64,000 nucleotides of DNA, taken from the NCBI GenBank assembly GCA_002067095.1, contig MVQD01000030.1:1-64000 (forward strand). The letters run 5' to 3'. The position numbers were made by a program, and so were the translations under genes. A model generated the notes under the pieces. That model was not told where the DNA came from and searched no databases. It saw only the letters and a list, made by a program, of their open reading frames with translations. This DNA comes from Methanoregulaceae archaeon PtaB.Bin056. Lineage in GTDB: Archaea; Halobacteriota; Methanomicrobia; Methanomicrobiales; Methanospirillaceae. This document shows, piece after piece, positions 7,832 through 16,348 of the stretch; positions within the stretch are counted from its first letter, which is position 1, and every line of letters begins with the position of its first letter.

Positions 7832-8325
7832 TGCTCCGCCTGCCCGAGAGCCACCGCCATCTTTTTCGAACACCTTTTGGCACACTTGTCCCGGATATTG
7901 CCGATCTCGCCGATGAGATCCAGGGGAGACGGATCTACACGGTAGGCGACATCGTGACAGGGAACGTGCTCTCGATGGGCATCATCCCGGACGTTGCAGT
8001 CGTGGACGGCCACACGATGAGGTCACCCTGCGGGCGGACACCCGAAGGATTTCCCACGGTCTTTCACGCGAAAAACCCCCCCGGGACCATCACGGGGATG
8101 CTGGTCGAAGCATTGAAGAATGCTGTTGCCAGTCCCCCCGCACTAGTCGTCGTGGAAGGCGAGGAGGACCTGGCAGTGATCCCCCTCGTACTCGTGGCCC
8201 CGGAAGGGGTATGGATCCTGTATGGCCAGCCGTGCCGGGGAGTCGTAGTCAGGGAGATCGATGAAAAAGCGAGGAAGACCGCGAAATCGCTCCTTGAATG
8301 CTTTATTGAAGAATCAGGAGAATAA
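7831..8325 (+). CDS. GTP-dependent dephospho-CoA kinase (DUF359)
   Basis: 164 residues matching the archaeal DUF359 family, which uses GTP to phosphorylate dephospho-CoA in the last step of CoA synthesis. Seen motifs are YTVGDIVTGNVL, PDVAVVDGHTMR and VVEGEEDLAVIPLVL, the last two matching the conserved acidic positions of the family. The start overlaps the Spt4 stop (TGATG), so this metabolic enzyme is translated together with transcription factors, an arrangement common in Euryarchaeota. The archaeal enzyme is unrelated to bacterial CoaE. Confidence 0.9.
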   Translation: MLRLPESHRHLFRTPFGTLVPDIADLADEIQGRRIYTVGDIVTGNVLSMGIIPDVAVVDGHTMRSPCGRTPEGFPTVFHAKNPPGTITGMLVEALKNAVASPPALVVVEGEEDLAVIPLVLVAPEGVWILYGQPCRGVVVREIDEKARKTAKSLLECFIEESGE

Positions 8326-8361
8326 TGGCCGTTCTCCCCCGACTGGACGGGGGCAAGATAG

Positions 8362-8373
8362 GATATAAATAAC
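8362..8373 (+). promoter_or_regulatory. TATA box of the S24e-S27ae pair
   Basis: GATATAAATAAC lies about 30 bases ahead of the S24e ATG at 8401. It gives the two ribosomal genes a promoter of their own downstream of the polymerase operon. Confidence 0.55.
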
Positions 8374-8400
8374 TTCACTGCGTATAATAAGAGGATACCG

Positions 8401-8697
8401 ATGGAATTTGAGGTCACCAGGGATACCAGGAATGAACTTCTCGGGCGGCGGGAACTCGACTTCTCGCTCCGGTTTGACGGCCCGACTCCTTCCAGGAAGC
8501 AGATACTCGGAAAGATCGCCGCACAGATGAATGTCCAGGAGAGCCGGGTAGTGGTGGACTCGCTGAAGACGAGTTTTGGCCTGACCGCCTGCACCGGCAG
8601 CGCAAGGGTCTATGACAACGAGGAGAGGCGAAACCAGGTCGAGCGGGCCTACCTCATGAACAGGGGAATGCCCAAGCAAAAGGAAGAGGGTGCTTGA
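8401..8697 (+). CDS. rps24e: 30S ribosomal protein S24e
   Basis: 98 residues. It opens [18 protein letters not shown] and continues [17 protein letters not shown], with [19 protein letters not shown], which together are diagnostic of archaeal and eukaryotic S24e. It is a small-subunit protein absent from bacteria. The S27ae gene follows 2 bases after its stop, matching the conserved archaeal pairing of these two genes. Confidence 0.96.
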   Translation: MEFEVTRDTRNELLGRRELDFSLRFDGPTPSRKQILGKIAAQMNVQESRVVVDSLKTSFGLTACTGSARVYDNEERRNQVERAYLMNRGMPKQKEEGA

Positions 8698-8699
8698 GG

Positions 8700-8888
8700 A
8701 TGGCGGCAAAGAAGAAGGCGAAGGCCGCATCGGTCAGAAGGGGCGCATACTACAAGGTGGAGGGGGGAAAGGTCTCGTTCTCCAGGAAGTACTGCCCCAG
8801 GTGCGGCCCCGGCGTGATCCTTGCCGACCACCCGGACCGGGCAGCATGCGGCAAGTGCGGGTACACCGAGTTCAAGAAGGCTGCATGA
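8700..8888 (+). CDS. rps27ae: 30S ribosomal protein S27ae
   Basis: 62-residue zinc-ribbon ribosomal protein. The basic N terminus [19 protein letters not shown] is followed by [11 protein letters not shown] and [10 protein letters not shown], giving the C4 zinc site. The eukaryotic orthologue is made fused to ubiquitin; the archaeal one, as here, stands alone. ATG at 8700 is used rather than the upstream in-frame TTG at 8694. Confidence 0.95.
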   Translation: MAAKKKAKAASVRRGAYYKVEGGKVSFSRKYCPRCGPGVILADHPDRAACGKCGYTEFKKAA

Positions 8889-8909
8889 AAATACCGCAGG
8901 CATTTTCAT
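8885..8909 (+). terminator. Hairpin at the S27ae stop codon
   Basis: ATGAAAAT (8885-8892) and ATTTTCAT (8902-8909) form an 8-bp stem around a 9-base loop that begins inside the S27ae stop codon. It may act in RNA ending or stability. Similar ATGAA...TTCAT hairpins occur at 43281-43306. Confidence 0.4.
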
Positions 8910-8978
8910 TCGGGTAAAACCCTCGTGCTCTGTTCCTCTCTTTATATCAGGTGACACAGAAATCCCCGTCATCTTCGC

Positions 8979-10574
8979 ATGAAAAGGAGACACACACCTG
9001 TCCCCGGGCAGGTCCTGGGGATCGAGGGCACGGCCTGGAACCTCAGCGCCGCTCTTTTTGAAGAAGATCTCGTCGCCCTGCACTCGAAACCGTACAAGCC
9101 CCCCCAGGGAGGGATCCACCCGCGGGAGGCTGCGCAGCACCACGCGTCCGAGATGAAGAACGTAATCGGCAGGGTGCTCACCGACCCCTCAAGAATATCA
9201 GGCGTTGCCTTCTCCATGGGTCCGGGCCTTGGCCCGTGCCTGCGCACAGTCGCGACCGCGGCGAGGGCGCTTGCGATCTCGCTGGACGTGCCGCTGGTGG
9301 GGGTGAACCACTGCGTGGCGCACGTGGAGATAGGCCGGTTTGCAACCGGGTGCGATGACCCCGTGGTGCTCTACGCGAGCGGTGCGAACACCCAGGTGAT
9401 CGGGTACCTGAACGGCCGCTACAGGATCTTTGGAGAGACACTTGACATCGGCCTTGGTAATGCCCTCGACAAGTTCGCGCGGAGCCGGGGCCTCCCGCAC
9501 CCGGGTGGCCCGGCAATCGAGGCACTGGCCGGGGGCGGGTCGTACCTCGATCTCCCTTATACGGTCAAGGGAATGGACCTTGCATTCTCTGGCCTTGTGA
9601 GCGCGGCCAGGGAGGAGCAGGGTGCCCCGATCGAGGATGTCTGCTACAGCCTCCAGGAGACGGCGTTTGCCATGTGCGTGGAGGTGACTGAGCGGGCCCT
9701 TGCGCACTCAGGGAAAGACGAGGTGCTCCTCGTAGGGGGGGTGGGAGTGAACCGGCGGCTCCAGGAGATGCTCTCGGTCATGTGCAGAGAGAGGGGAGCG
9801 ACACTCCACGTCCCTCCGCCACAATACATGGGAGACAACGGCGCAATGATCGCGTACACCGGCAGGATCATGCTTGCGGCGGGGTGCGCCATGGACCCCG
9901 GGGAGACCCGGGTCAATCCGGGGTTTCGTTCCGACCAGGTGGAGGTCACCTGGAGGAATGGATCTCGAGGAGGGCAGAAGACGCAGGGAGCGGTGGGGGA
10001 GCCGGCAACAGCCCGCGGGGCGGAAGCGGTAGTCACCGTTACCGGGGACCGTGTAGAGAAACGCCGGGTGCGCAAGCGGTACCGCCAGGGCATTCTGGAT
10101 ATCCGGCTCATTGCAGAGAGGACGAGGGCCGAGGCGCGGCTGATCTCGATGGCCCGGCGCGCCGGGGTGCCGACCCCCGTGATCAGTGACGTAACGCCTG
10201 ATACCCTCGTGATGGAGAATGTCCGGGGGCAGCTTTTGAAGGAGGCGCTTTGTGACGACAACCTCCGCCTTGCAGGAGAGACGGTGGGAAGGCTCCATTC
10301 CGCAGGAATTGTCCACGGGGACCTGACGACCAGCAACATGATCATGCGGGATGCGCAGTGCGTATTGATCGACTTTGGCCTCTCAATGGTGTCCGGCGAG
10401 ATCGAGTCGCGCGGTGTCGACCTGCACGTCCTCTTCCAGACCCTCGAGAGCACCACGGACGCATACCCTGCGCTCAGGCTGGCATTCTGTGAAGGGTACC
10501 GGTCCGCATTCGGCGGCGCCGACGAGGTGCTCGCGCGCGAGCATGAGATCGGGCAGAGGGGGCGCTACCTGTGA
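8979..10574 (+). CDS. Fused Kae1-Bud32: tRNA t6A transferase and KEOPS kinase
   Basis: 531 residues joining two KEOPS subunits. Residues 1 to about 330 are Kae1/TsaD (IEGTAWNLSAALF, the metal site in REAAQHHASEM, GANTQVIGYL, YMGDNGAMIAYTG). After a linker of about 20 residues comes Bud32, an RIO-like small kinase with VHGDLTTSNMI (catalytic loop) and IDFGLSM (DFG motif). The complex adds threonylcarbamoyl to A37 of ANN-decoding tRNAs, and Bud32 acts as an ATPase that regulates Kae1. The fusion is known in several Euryarchaeota. The gene has its own TATA box (TTTATATC, 8941-8948) and overlaps the next gene by GTGA. Confidence 0.95.
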   Translation: MKRRHTPVPGQVLGIEGTAWNLSAALFEEDLVALHSKPYKPPQGGIHPREAAQHHASEMKNVIGRVLTDPSRISGVAFSMGPGLGPCLRTVATAARALAISLDVPLVGVNHCVAHVEIGRFATGCDDPVVLYASGANTQVIGYLNGRYRIFGETLDIGLGNALDKFARSRGLPHPGGPAIEALAGGGSYLDLPYTVKGMDLAFSGLVSAAREEQGAPIEDVCYSLQETAFAMCVEVTERALAHSGKDEVLLVGGVGVNRRLQEMLSVMCRERGATLHVPPPQYMGDNGAMIAYTGRIMLAAGCAMDPGETRVNPGFRSDQVEVTWRNGSRGGQKTQGAVGEPATARGAEAVVTVTGDRVEKRRVRKRYRQGILDIRLIAERTRAEARLISMARRAGVPTPVISDVTPDTLVMENVRGQLLKEALCDDNLRLAGETVGRLHSAGIVHGDLTTSNMIMRDAQCVLIDFGLSMVSGEIESRGVDLHVLFQTLESTTDAYPALRLAFCEGYRSAFGGADEVLAREHEIGQRGRYL

Positions 10575-11125
10575 AGTTCGCGGTCGTCACCGGCAACCCG
10601 CACAAGGCGCGTGAGATCGCGCAGTTCTTTTCCGGTGTGGCAGAGGTCGAGTGTGTCCCGCTCGACTGCCCTGAAGTCAGGGACGACGACGTGGGGACGA
10701 TCGCAGCAAAGAAGGCGGAATATGCCTATGGTGTACTGCAGCGTCCGCTCATGACCGACGATACCGCCTTCTGCATCCCGGCGCTCGGAGGCTTTCCGGG
10801 CCCGTATGCTGCATATGTCCAGAAGACCATCGGCAACCAGGGCATTCTCCGCCTGATGGAAGGGGTGCCGGATAACCGCGCCTGGTTTGAGACCGCGGTC
10901 GCATACGCAGACCGGCGGGGTATCTCGGTCTTCCGGGGCAGGATTGAGGGCGTGGTGGTCCCGCCCAGGGGGAGAGAGGGGTTTGGATATGACCCCATCT
11001 TTGAATGGGAGGGAAGGACCCTCGCCGAACTCTCCCTCGGGGAGAAGAGCAGGGTCTCGCACCGGGCGCGGGCGCTTGCGGCGCTTCGTGAATGGCTCGA
11101 AGCGGGGGGGAGTGAGGAGCAATAA
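10571..11125 (+). CDS. XTP/dITP diphosphatase, RdgB/HAM1 family
   Basis: 184 residues. FAVVTGNPHKAREIAQFF gives the SGNxxK-type nucleotide site, LMTDDTAFCIPALGGFPG the catalytic acidic segment, and GREGFGYDPIFE with EKSRVSHRARAL the base-recognition motifs. The enzyme removes deaminated purine triphosphates (ITP, XTP) from the nucleotide pool. The GTG start overlaps the Kae1-Bud32 stop by 4 bases, so the two are made together; the same neighbourhood is seen in other methanogens. Confidence 0.93.
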   Translation: MKFAVVTGNPHKAREIAQFFSGVAEVECVPLDCPEVRDDDVGTIAAKKAEYAYGVLQRPLMTDDTAFCIPALGGFPGPYAAYVQKTIGNQGILRLMEGVPDNRAWFETAVAYADRRGISVFRGRIEGVVVPPRGREGFGYDPIFEWEGRTLAELSLGEKSRVSHRARALAALREWLEAGGSEEQ

Positions 11126-11197
11126 CGCCCCTCATGACACACAATCTTTTTGTGCCTTCAGAGCCTTTATTTAAAGACCAAAAAGTGGTGTTCTGAA

Positions 11198-11344
11198 ATG
11201 GCACGATTTCCGGAAGCTGAAGCAAAACTGCTCAATGTGAAGATATGCATGCGCTGCAATGCAAGAAACGCCATGCGCGCAACCCGGTGCCGCAAGTGCG
11301 GCTACCAGAACCTCCGGCCCAAGAACAAGGAGAGGAAGGCATAA
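11198..11344 (+). CDS. rpl40e: 50S ribosomal protein L40e
   Basis: 48 residues: basic, with a C4 zinc ribbon formed by [12 protein letters not shown] and [10 protein letters not shown], then a Lys/Arg-rich end. This is archaeal L40e, the counterpart of the ribosomal part of the eukaryotic ubiquitin-L40 fusion. A TATA box, TTTATTTAAAG at 11166-11176, lies about 25 bases before the ATG, which suggests a leaderless single-gene message. Confidence 0.94.
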   Translation: MARFPEAEAKLLNVKICMRCNARNAMRATRCRKCGYQNLRPKNKERKA

Positions 11345-11358
11345 CCAGCCTGCCAGAT

Positions 11359-12009
11359 TCAGGCTGAATAGAACGTCACTTTTTTCCCCTTCTCGCTGTA
11401 TTCCCCCTTGTAGGTCTCGATATTCCGCTTGTAGCCCAGGCGGTCCTTGAACCCGAGTTCGCGGAGCCGCTCGCGGACCCGCATCACGTCGTCCTCGTCC
11501 TGCCAGTCGGCGGTGTAAACGTAGATCACCTTCCGGTTGTCCCGCGAGTCCGGGTTCGGCCTGGCGGTGCTGACCTTTGCGGAAATCCCAAGCTCGCTCC
11601 TGCAGGTGGCGTCGCGGACTTTCGTCCAGGCGGAGTCGACCTCCTCGGGGGGGAGAAAGATGAGCCACTTGCCGGCAAGCTCGTCCTCGATGGCATCGGG
11701 ATGCACATCGGGTGCGTCCTGGACGATCCAGTGCATGGTGAAAGTCTTCCCTGGCATCACTCCCTCCCCCTGGCAGATGAGATCGTAGACCTGGTCTGCA
11801 CTCCCGTACCTTTTAAGGAGAGCCTCCCCGAGTTCGGGGTAATCCCCGCAGAAGCGCCTGAAAAGTTCGAGGAAACGGTCACGGAAGTCGATCCGCTCCT
11901 CTACCAGGGAGAAGAGGAAGTCACCCTGGTCCTGCAGCTCCCGGTTTAACAGGTGGAAGAGAAGGCCACAGGCAACATCCGGGAGAGTATCCGGATCGAT
12001 CGTGCTCAT
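11359..12009 (-). CDS. Bles03/DUF1917-like protein (putative phosphothreonine lyase domain)
   Basis: 216 residues. The C-terminal half carries the pattern ELAGKWLIFLPPEEVDSAW, then ISAKVSTA and KVIYVYTADWQDEDDVMRVR, which resembles the eukaryotic Bles03/C11orf68 family (DUF1917). The N-terminal half is helical and rich in acidic and aromatic residues. No function has been shown for the family. The start is ATG at 12009; the longer open frame upstream lacks matching residues. It sits 31 bases after the Thi4 stop on the same strand and may be in one transcript with it. Confidence 0.6.
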   Translation of the reverse strand: MSTIDPDTLPDVACGLLFHLLNRELQDQGDFLFSLVEERIDFRDRFLELFRRFCGDYPELGEALLKRYGSADQVYDLICQGEGVMPGKTFTMHWIVQDAPDVHPDAIEDELAGKWLIFLPPEEVDSAWTKVRDATCRSELGISAKVSTARPNPDSRDNRKVIYVYTADWQDEDDVMRVRERLRELGFKDRLGYKRNIETYKGEYSEKGKKVTFYSA

Positions 12010-12040
12010 ACAGTAGGGTTGCCGGAAACGGGAAAAAAGG

Positions 12041-12820
12041 TTATGCTGGGTTTTTCTCCTGTCGGAGAGCTGAGGTGGCAATCGCTGCAGCCCGCTCGCC
12101 CGAGAGGAGCATGCCGCCAAAGACCGGGCCCATCCGGTGCTCCCCGGCGACCGCGTTTGCGGCCATCCCGCAGATCACGAGCCCCGGGAATATCTCCCTC
12201 GTGTGAGAGAGGATCTCGGACTCCGCACGTTCGGCCCACATGAACCCCTCCCCCCTGACCTTCACGTCTCCTCCTTTCCTCTCCACGAGCCGGGCAAGGA
12301 CCGCGTCGTGCCCTGTGGCGTCCACGGCGATCCTGCACCCCATCGTGAGCGGGTCCACGTGGAGGCCCGCCATCTCCACCGGGGTCCAGTTCACGACCAG
12401 TCCGGAGAGGCGGCAGTCGCCCCTGATCATCACGTCCTCGACCGAGAAGAGGTTGAAGAACTCGACTCCTGCATCGCACGCGGAAGCGGTCAGTTTCGAG
12501 ACCGCCTCCACCGAGCCCGCCACATAATAGCCTTCCCTGTAGGGGGAATATGCGATGCCAAACCGGTCGAGGAGCCGCCTGGCCTGTTCCTGGACTACGA
12601 TGCGGGGAAACATCATCCCCCCTCCCCACATCCCTCCGCCAATGGAGAGCTTCTTTTCCACCAGGCCGACCCGGAACCCCTCTTCCCCGAGGATGGCGGC
12701 AGCGGTAAGGCCCGAAGGCCCTCCTCCCACGACCGCCACGTCCATCTCCATGAATTCCATGAGTCTCTCCATCTGGGTGGAGAGAATTGCCCTGCTTATC
12801 GCGATCTCGTCAAGCTCCAT
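12041..12820 (-). CDS. thi4: Thiazole synthase Thi4 (sulfide-dependent type)
   Basis: 259 residues making the thiazole part of thiamin from NAD and glycine. It shows a dinucleotide-binding VAVVGGGPSGLTAA, the GGGMWGGGMMFPRI motif and a C-terminal GAVAGEHRMGP-like ending. At the position of the sacrificial Cys of yeast Thi4 it has His (DATGHDAVLA), as in methanogen enzymes that use free sulfide and act catalytically. The ATG at 12820 keeps the conserved DEIAISRAIL start of the family. A likely TATA element lies at about 12855-12862 on the minus strand. Confidence 0.93.
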   Translation of the reverse strand: MELDEIAISRAILSTQMERLMEFMEMDVAVVGGGPSGLTAAAILGEEGFRVGLVEKKLSIGGGMWGGGMMFPRIVVQEQARRLLDRFGIAYSPYREGYYVAGSVEAVSKLTASACDAGVEFFNLFSVEDVMIRGDCRLSGLVVNWTPVEMAGLHVDPLTMGCRIAVDATGHDAVLARLVERKGGDVKVRGEGFMWAERAESEILSHTREIFPGLVICGMAANAVAGEHRMGPVFGGMLLSGERAAAIATSALRQEKNPA

Positions 12821-13007
12821 GGTATCGTATCATATATGGTGTACCCGTGCACCCGTAAATATGCGCCATATTGGTAAGGCGCGTCGCCCGGAGGCAACTG
12901 GATCCGCGTGCGATGGCACGCTCCCTCCCGTTTCTCTCTCCATTTTCGGGTCTCTCTCATGCCCGGGAGAGAATGTTTATCCCGTCAGTTACAGAAAAGT
13001 ATTCAGT

Positions 13008-13886
13008 ATGAAAGTATGGAAACGCGACTTCGGACTCACGCTGCGGATCTGGTTGACCCTGTTCCTGCTGTTTTTAGTGTACCTGGTCTTCCTGGCCGTC
13101 CTCTCATGGCTGGGCGTGGGACTTCCGTTCCTTGTGCTCCTGGTATTCGGAATGGCGTTCATCCAGTACTTCTTCTCGGACAAGCTGGTGCTCTGGAGCA
13201 CGAGGGCCCGCGTGATCGAGCCAGAGGAGTATCCCGAACTTCACCGGATGGTGGAGAAGCTTGCGTCCGAGGCGGGTATCCCCAAGCCGAGGGTCGCCAT
13301 CATGCAGACCCCCGTCCCGAATGCGTTTGCGACCGGGCGAAGCCCAAAGCATGCCGTCGTGGCAGTGACCGACTCCATCATGAGGCTGCTGTCGCCCCGC
13401 GAACTCGAGGCGGTCCTTGCGCATGAGCTTGCGCACGTGAAGAACCGGGACGTCCTGACCCTGACCATCGCCAGTTTCGTGGCAATGCTTGCAGCGCTGA
13501 TCATGAACAACTTCCTCTTCGCGAGCCTCTTCTCAAGGAGGGACGACAACCCATGGATCATCGCGGGGATCGTCGCAATCGTCGTGTACTTCGTGGCCCA
13601 GCTCCTGATCATGGCGCTCTCACGCTACCGGGAGTTTGCTGCGGACCGGGGGAGCGCCTACCTCACCGGGAGGCCTGCTGACCTCATCAGTGCGCTCGAG
13701 AAGATCAGCGGGCGGATGGACCGTGTGCCGGCAGAGCAGAAGCGGGTGGTCGAGAGCGCCAATGCGTTCTTCATCATCCCGGCACTCTCCGGCAGCACCC
13801 TGATGGAGCTCTTCTCCACGCACCCGCCCCTCGAGAAGCGGATCGCCGCCCTCGAGAAAGTTGAGATGGAGATGAGAGGATACTAA
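13008..13886 (+). CDS. htpX: HtpX-family membrane metalloprotease
   Basis: 292 residues (M48B). Two membrane segments lie at residues about 13-50 (WLTLFLLFLVYLVFLAVL) and two more flank residues 155-205. The zinc site is AHELAHVKNRD with the third ligand in YREFAADRGSAYL. HtpX degrades damaged membrane proteins during stress. The open frame extends far upstream, but the first part does not resemble the family; ATG at 13008 fits the usual start. It stands alone, followed by two tRNA genes. Confidence 0.92.
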   Translation: MKVWKRDFGLTLRIWLTLFLLFLVYLVFLAVLSWLGVGLPFLVLLVFGMAFIQYFFSDKLVLWSTRARVIEPEEYPELHRMVEKLASEAGIPKPRVAIMQTPVPNAFATGRSPKHAVVAVTDSIMRLLSPRELEAVLAHELAHVKNRDVLTLTIASFVAMLAALIMNNFLFASLFSRRDDNPWIIAGIVAIVVYFVAQLLIMALSRYREFAADRGSAYLTGRPADLISALEKISGRMDRVPAEQKRVVESANAFFIIPALSGSTLMELFSTHPPLEKRIAALEKVEMEMRGY

Positions 13887-14033
13887 AATCCCCCCAGATC
13901 CTTTTCACGGCCGGTACGTCTCTTCCTGCACCCCTTTTCTCCTTTCCGAGTCGCCGGAGCGACCCCTGGAACCGCGTGCCGGCGAAGAACACAAAGCATA
14001 ATACCGATTATCTTCATAATGAAAGGGCGCACT

Positions 14034-14104
14034 GCATCGATGGTCTAGTGGCATGACTTAGGCCTTCCAAGCCTATAGCCCGGGTTCAATTCCCGGTCGA
14101 TGCA
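14034..14104 (+). tRNA. tRNA-Gly(TCC)
   Basis: A full cloverleaf: acceptor GCATCGA pairs with TCGATGC, anticodon arm TAGGC-CTTCCAA-GCCTA gives anticodon TCC, and the T arm is CCGGG-TTCAATT-CCCGG. The discriminator is A and no intron is seen. CCA is not encoded. Confidence 0.95.
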
Positions 14105-14107
14105 CTC

Positions 14108-14181
14108 GGGCTCGTGGTCTAGCTGGTTATGACGTCGCCTTCACACGGCGGAGGTCAGGAGTTCGAATCTCCTCGAGCCCA
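14108..14181 (+). tRNA. tRNA-Val(CAC)
   Basis: Acceptor GGGCTCG pairs with CGAGCCC, the anticodon loop TTCACAC gives CAC, and the T arm contains GGTTCGAAT-type loop bases (AGGAG-TTCGAAT-CTCCT). It starts 3 bases after tRNA-Gly, so both are probably cut from one transcript. Discriminator A, no encoded CCA. Confidence 0.95.
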
Positions 14182-14222
14182 TCAGAAACAGGCGAATTTG
14201 ACAACATGCCTGTCTGGAGATC

Positions 14223-14232
14223 TTTTTTTTTT
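14223..14232 (+). terminator. T-run terminator after the tRNA pair
   Basis: A run of ten T residues lies about 40 bases after tRNA-Val. Such runs end archaeal transcription. The A+T-rich 230 bases up to the kinase gene hold no other gene that I can see. Confidence 0.5.
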
Positions 14233-14410
14233 GAACTGAATGATTTTAAAAAGGAAAATTAGAGGGTCATCAAGACAGGGAATCCGGCGCGTCTCAAGAT
14301 GCACGATTTATGGATACATACACACCAGAATGTTAAAAATAAAAAATCCGAGATTAATTTATTCGGACTAAGCCACCATTGATTGTTTAAAGAGTTATAA
14401 GGGAACACGG

Positions 14411-16270
14411 ATGCCAGATGAAAAAGAAAATTTGAACTATAAAGCTCTCATCGAACATTCATCTGATGCTATTGTTGTTCATGATCTTGAGGGAAAGGTA
14501 CTGTATGCCAATCCGGCAGCCCTCGCTCTTGTCGGAGATGCCTCTCTCGAAGAAGCAATGAAAAAGTCCGCATTTGCCCACCTCCCGGATAATATCGCAG
14601 AAATTGGTCACAGGGACAGCAAGAAACTGATGGAGGGACAGTCTCTGCCCCCCCTCATTGCCCCTCTTTTTTTAACAAATGGAAAAAGGATCGAGGTTGA
14701 AGTGCATGCTAACTTTGTGCATTTCAGGGATCGGCCAGCGGTCCAGGTTCACATCCGGGATATTACCCATCGTAAACGAATTGATGATATCCTCAAAGAC
14801 AAGTTTGCGACGGAACGAGCGCTCCTCAATTCTCCAATAGAAATGGCGGTCCTTCTTGATGTCAATGGTAATATTTTGAATATTAATGATAATTTTGCTG
14901 CAATATTGGGAAAACCATCTCAGGACCTCCTGGGATTGTGCATTTGGGATCTGATGCCAGCGGATGTTACCGCGGTTCGAAGAGATTTTTTTCACAAGGC
15001 GATTCACTCAAACCAGCCTGTTCGATTCGAGGAGAAATATGAAAATAAATGGTACGATTCGCTTATTTATCCCATTCTATCCAATCAAGGGAAAGTCCTG
15101 CAACTTGCCATTACCGCTCGCGATATCACCGAGAGGATCCGTTTTGAAGAGGCGTTACGGGAACGTGAAGGAGAAATACAAAACCTGATAGATCATTCCC
15201 GGGACGGAATTGTCATCACTGACGAAAAAGGACGAATTACCAGGTGGAATAAGGGAGCAGAGATAATTACCGGCCTTGCCGCTACAGATGTAACAGGGAT
15301 ACCTGCATGGGAAGTCCAGGCATGCAATGTTACCACGGAATGGGCTGGATCCGATCCATTGAGTTGGTACAGGACTCTCTGGTCCCGACTACTCTCTGAA
15401 AGCAACGATACGCACTTCACCCGTCTTTTTGACGGGCAGATCCGTACCCCCAAGGGGGATATCAAATATATCGAGCAAAGTGTATTCAGGATTCCCGGAC
15501 AGCGCGGTTTTCGTATTGGCGCGATTTTCAGGGATGTTACCGATCGAAAAAGGGAGGAACGGAAATTAAAAGAGTTTGCTGATAATCTCAAGCGGAGTAA
15601 TGAAGATCTGGAATTATTCGTGAATATTGCGGCTCATGACTTACAGGAACCACTTCGAGGTATTGTAGCGTATTCTCAGCTTCTCATCAACCGCTGCAAG
15701 GATGAAAAGGATCCACTGATTGGTAAGTATTTGAAGGTCATTGAAACGTCCGGGCTTCAAATGAGCCGCCTTTTAGACGACCTTCGGATATATAGCAGGG
15801 TAAGGGTGCGTGGAAATCAATTCAATCCGGTTGATATGGAAAAAGCCCTTTCAACTGCCCAAAATAATCTTGAATTGGCAATTAGGGAGACCCGTGCAGT
15901 TATCATTCATGACCCGCTTCCGGTTGTCCATGGAGACGCGATGCAGATCACACAGGTTTTTCAGAATCTGATCGATAACGCCATAAAATTCTGCGGAGAG
16001 GAGATTGTTCCGGAAATTCATATCTCGCTTGAATCCCGGGAAGGGGCCTGGCAGTTCGCCATCAAAGATAATGGCATCGGTATCCCGGAAAAATACCACC
16101 ACAAGGTATTCGTCCTGTTTGAACGTCTCCATAGCAGGGATACGTATCCGGGAACTGGGCTCGGACTTGCCCTTTGTAAAAGTATTATCGAGCGGCATGG
16201 GGGACGTATCTGGGTAGAGTCGGAATTTGGAAAGGGATCTACTTTTTATTTCACCCTGCCCAAGGCGTGA
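14411..16270 (+). CDS. Multi-PAS sensor histidine kinase
   Basis: 619 residues without a membrane segment. Three PAS-type repeats are seen, starting near residues 10 (YKALIEHSSDAIVVHDLEG), 135 and 255 (IQNLIDHSRDGIVITDEKG). The HisKA helix has AAHDLQEPLRGIVAYS with the phospho-acceptor His, and the ATPase has QVFQNLIDNAIKF, KDNGIGIPE and GTGLGLALCKSI. No receiver domain or response regulator gene follows. Codons end in A/T much more often than in the neighbours, so the gene may be a recent arrival; it lies just behind a tRNA pair. TTTAAAG about 25 bases upstream is a possible TATA box. Confidence 0.93.
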   Translation: MPDEKENLNYKALIEHSSDAIVVHDLEGKVLYANPAALALVGDASLEEAMKKSAFAHLPDNIAEIGHRDSKKLMEGQSLPPLIAPLFLTNGKRIEVEVHANFVHFRDRPAVQVHIRDITHRKRIDDILKDKFATERALLNSPIEMAVLLDVNGNILNINDNFAAILGKPSQDLLGLCIWDLMPADVTAVRRDFFHKAIHSNQPVRFEEKYENKWYDSLIYPILSNQGKVLQLAITARDITERIRFEEALREREGEIQNLIDHSRDGIVITDEKGRITRWNKGAEIITGLAATDVTGIPAWEVQACNVTTEWAGSDPLSWYRTLWSRLLSESNDTHFTRLFDGQIRTPKGDIKYIEQSVFRIPGQRGFRIGAIFRDVTDRKREERKLKEFADNLKRSNEDLELFVNIAAHDLQEPLRGIVAYSQLLINRCKDEKDPLIGKYLKVIETSGLQMSRLLDDLRIYSRVRVRGNQFNPVDMEKALSTAQNNLELAIRETRAVIIHDPLPVVHGDAMQITQVFQNLIDNAIKFCGEEIVPEIHISLESREGAWQFAIKDNGIGIPEKYHHKVFVLFERLHSRDTYPGTGLGLALCKSIIERHGGRIWVESEFGKGSTFYFTLPKA

Positions 16271-16348
16271 ACCAATTCGTATCGGTTTTATTGGAAAATT
16301 TCACGATATCCCCTGCTCCGATGAAAGGAGCAATTTTCGTCGAGCCCA

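Noticed and set aside
12555-13007. 150-codon upstream extension of the htpX frame
   Set aside because: It runs antisense to thi4 and is Pro/Ser/Arg rich. HtpX starts naturally at 13008.
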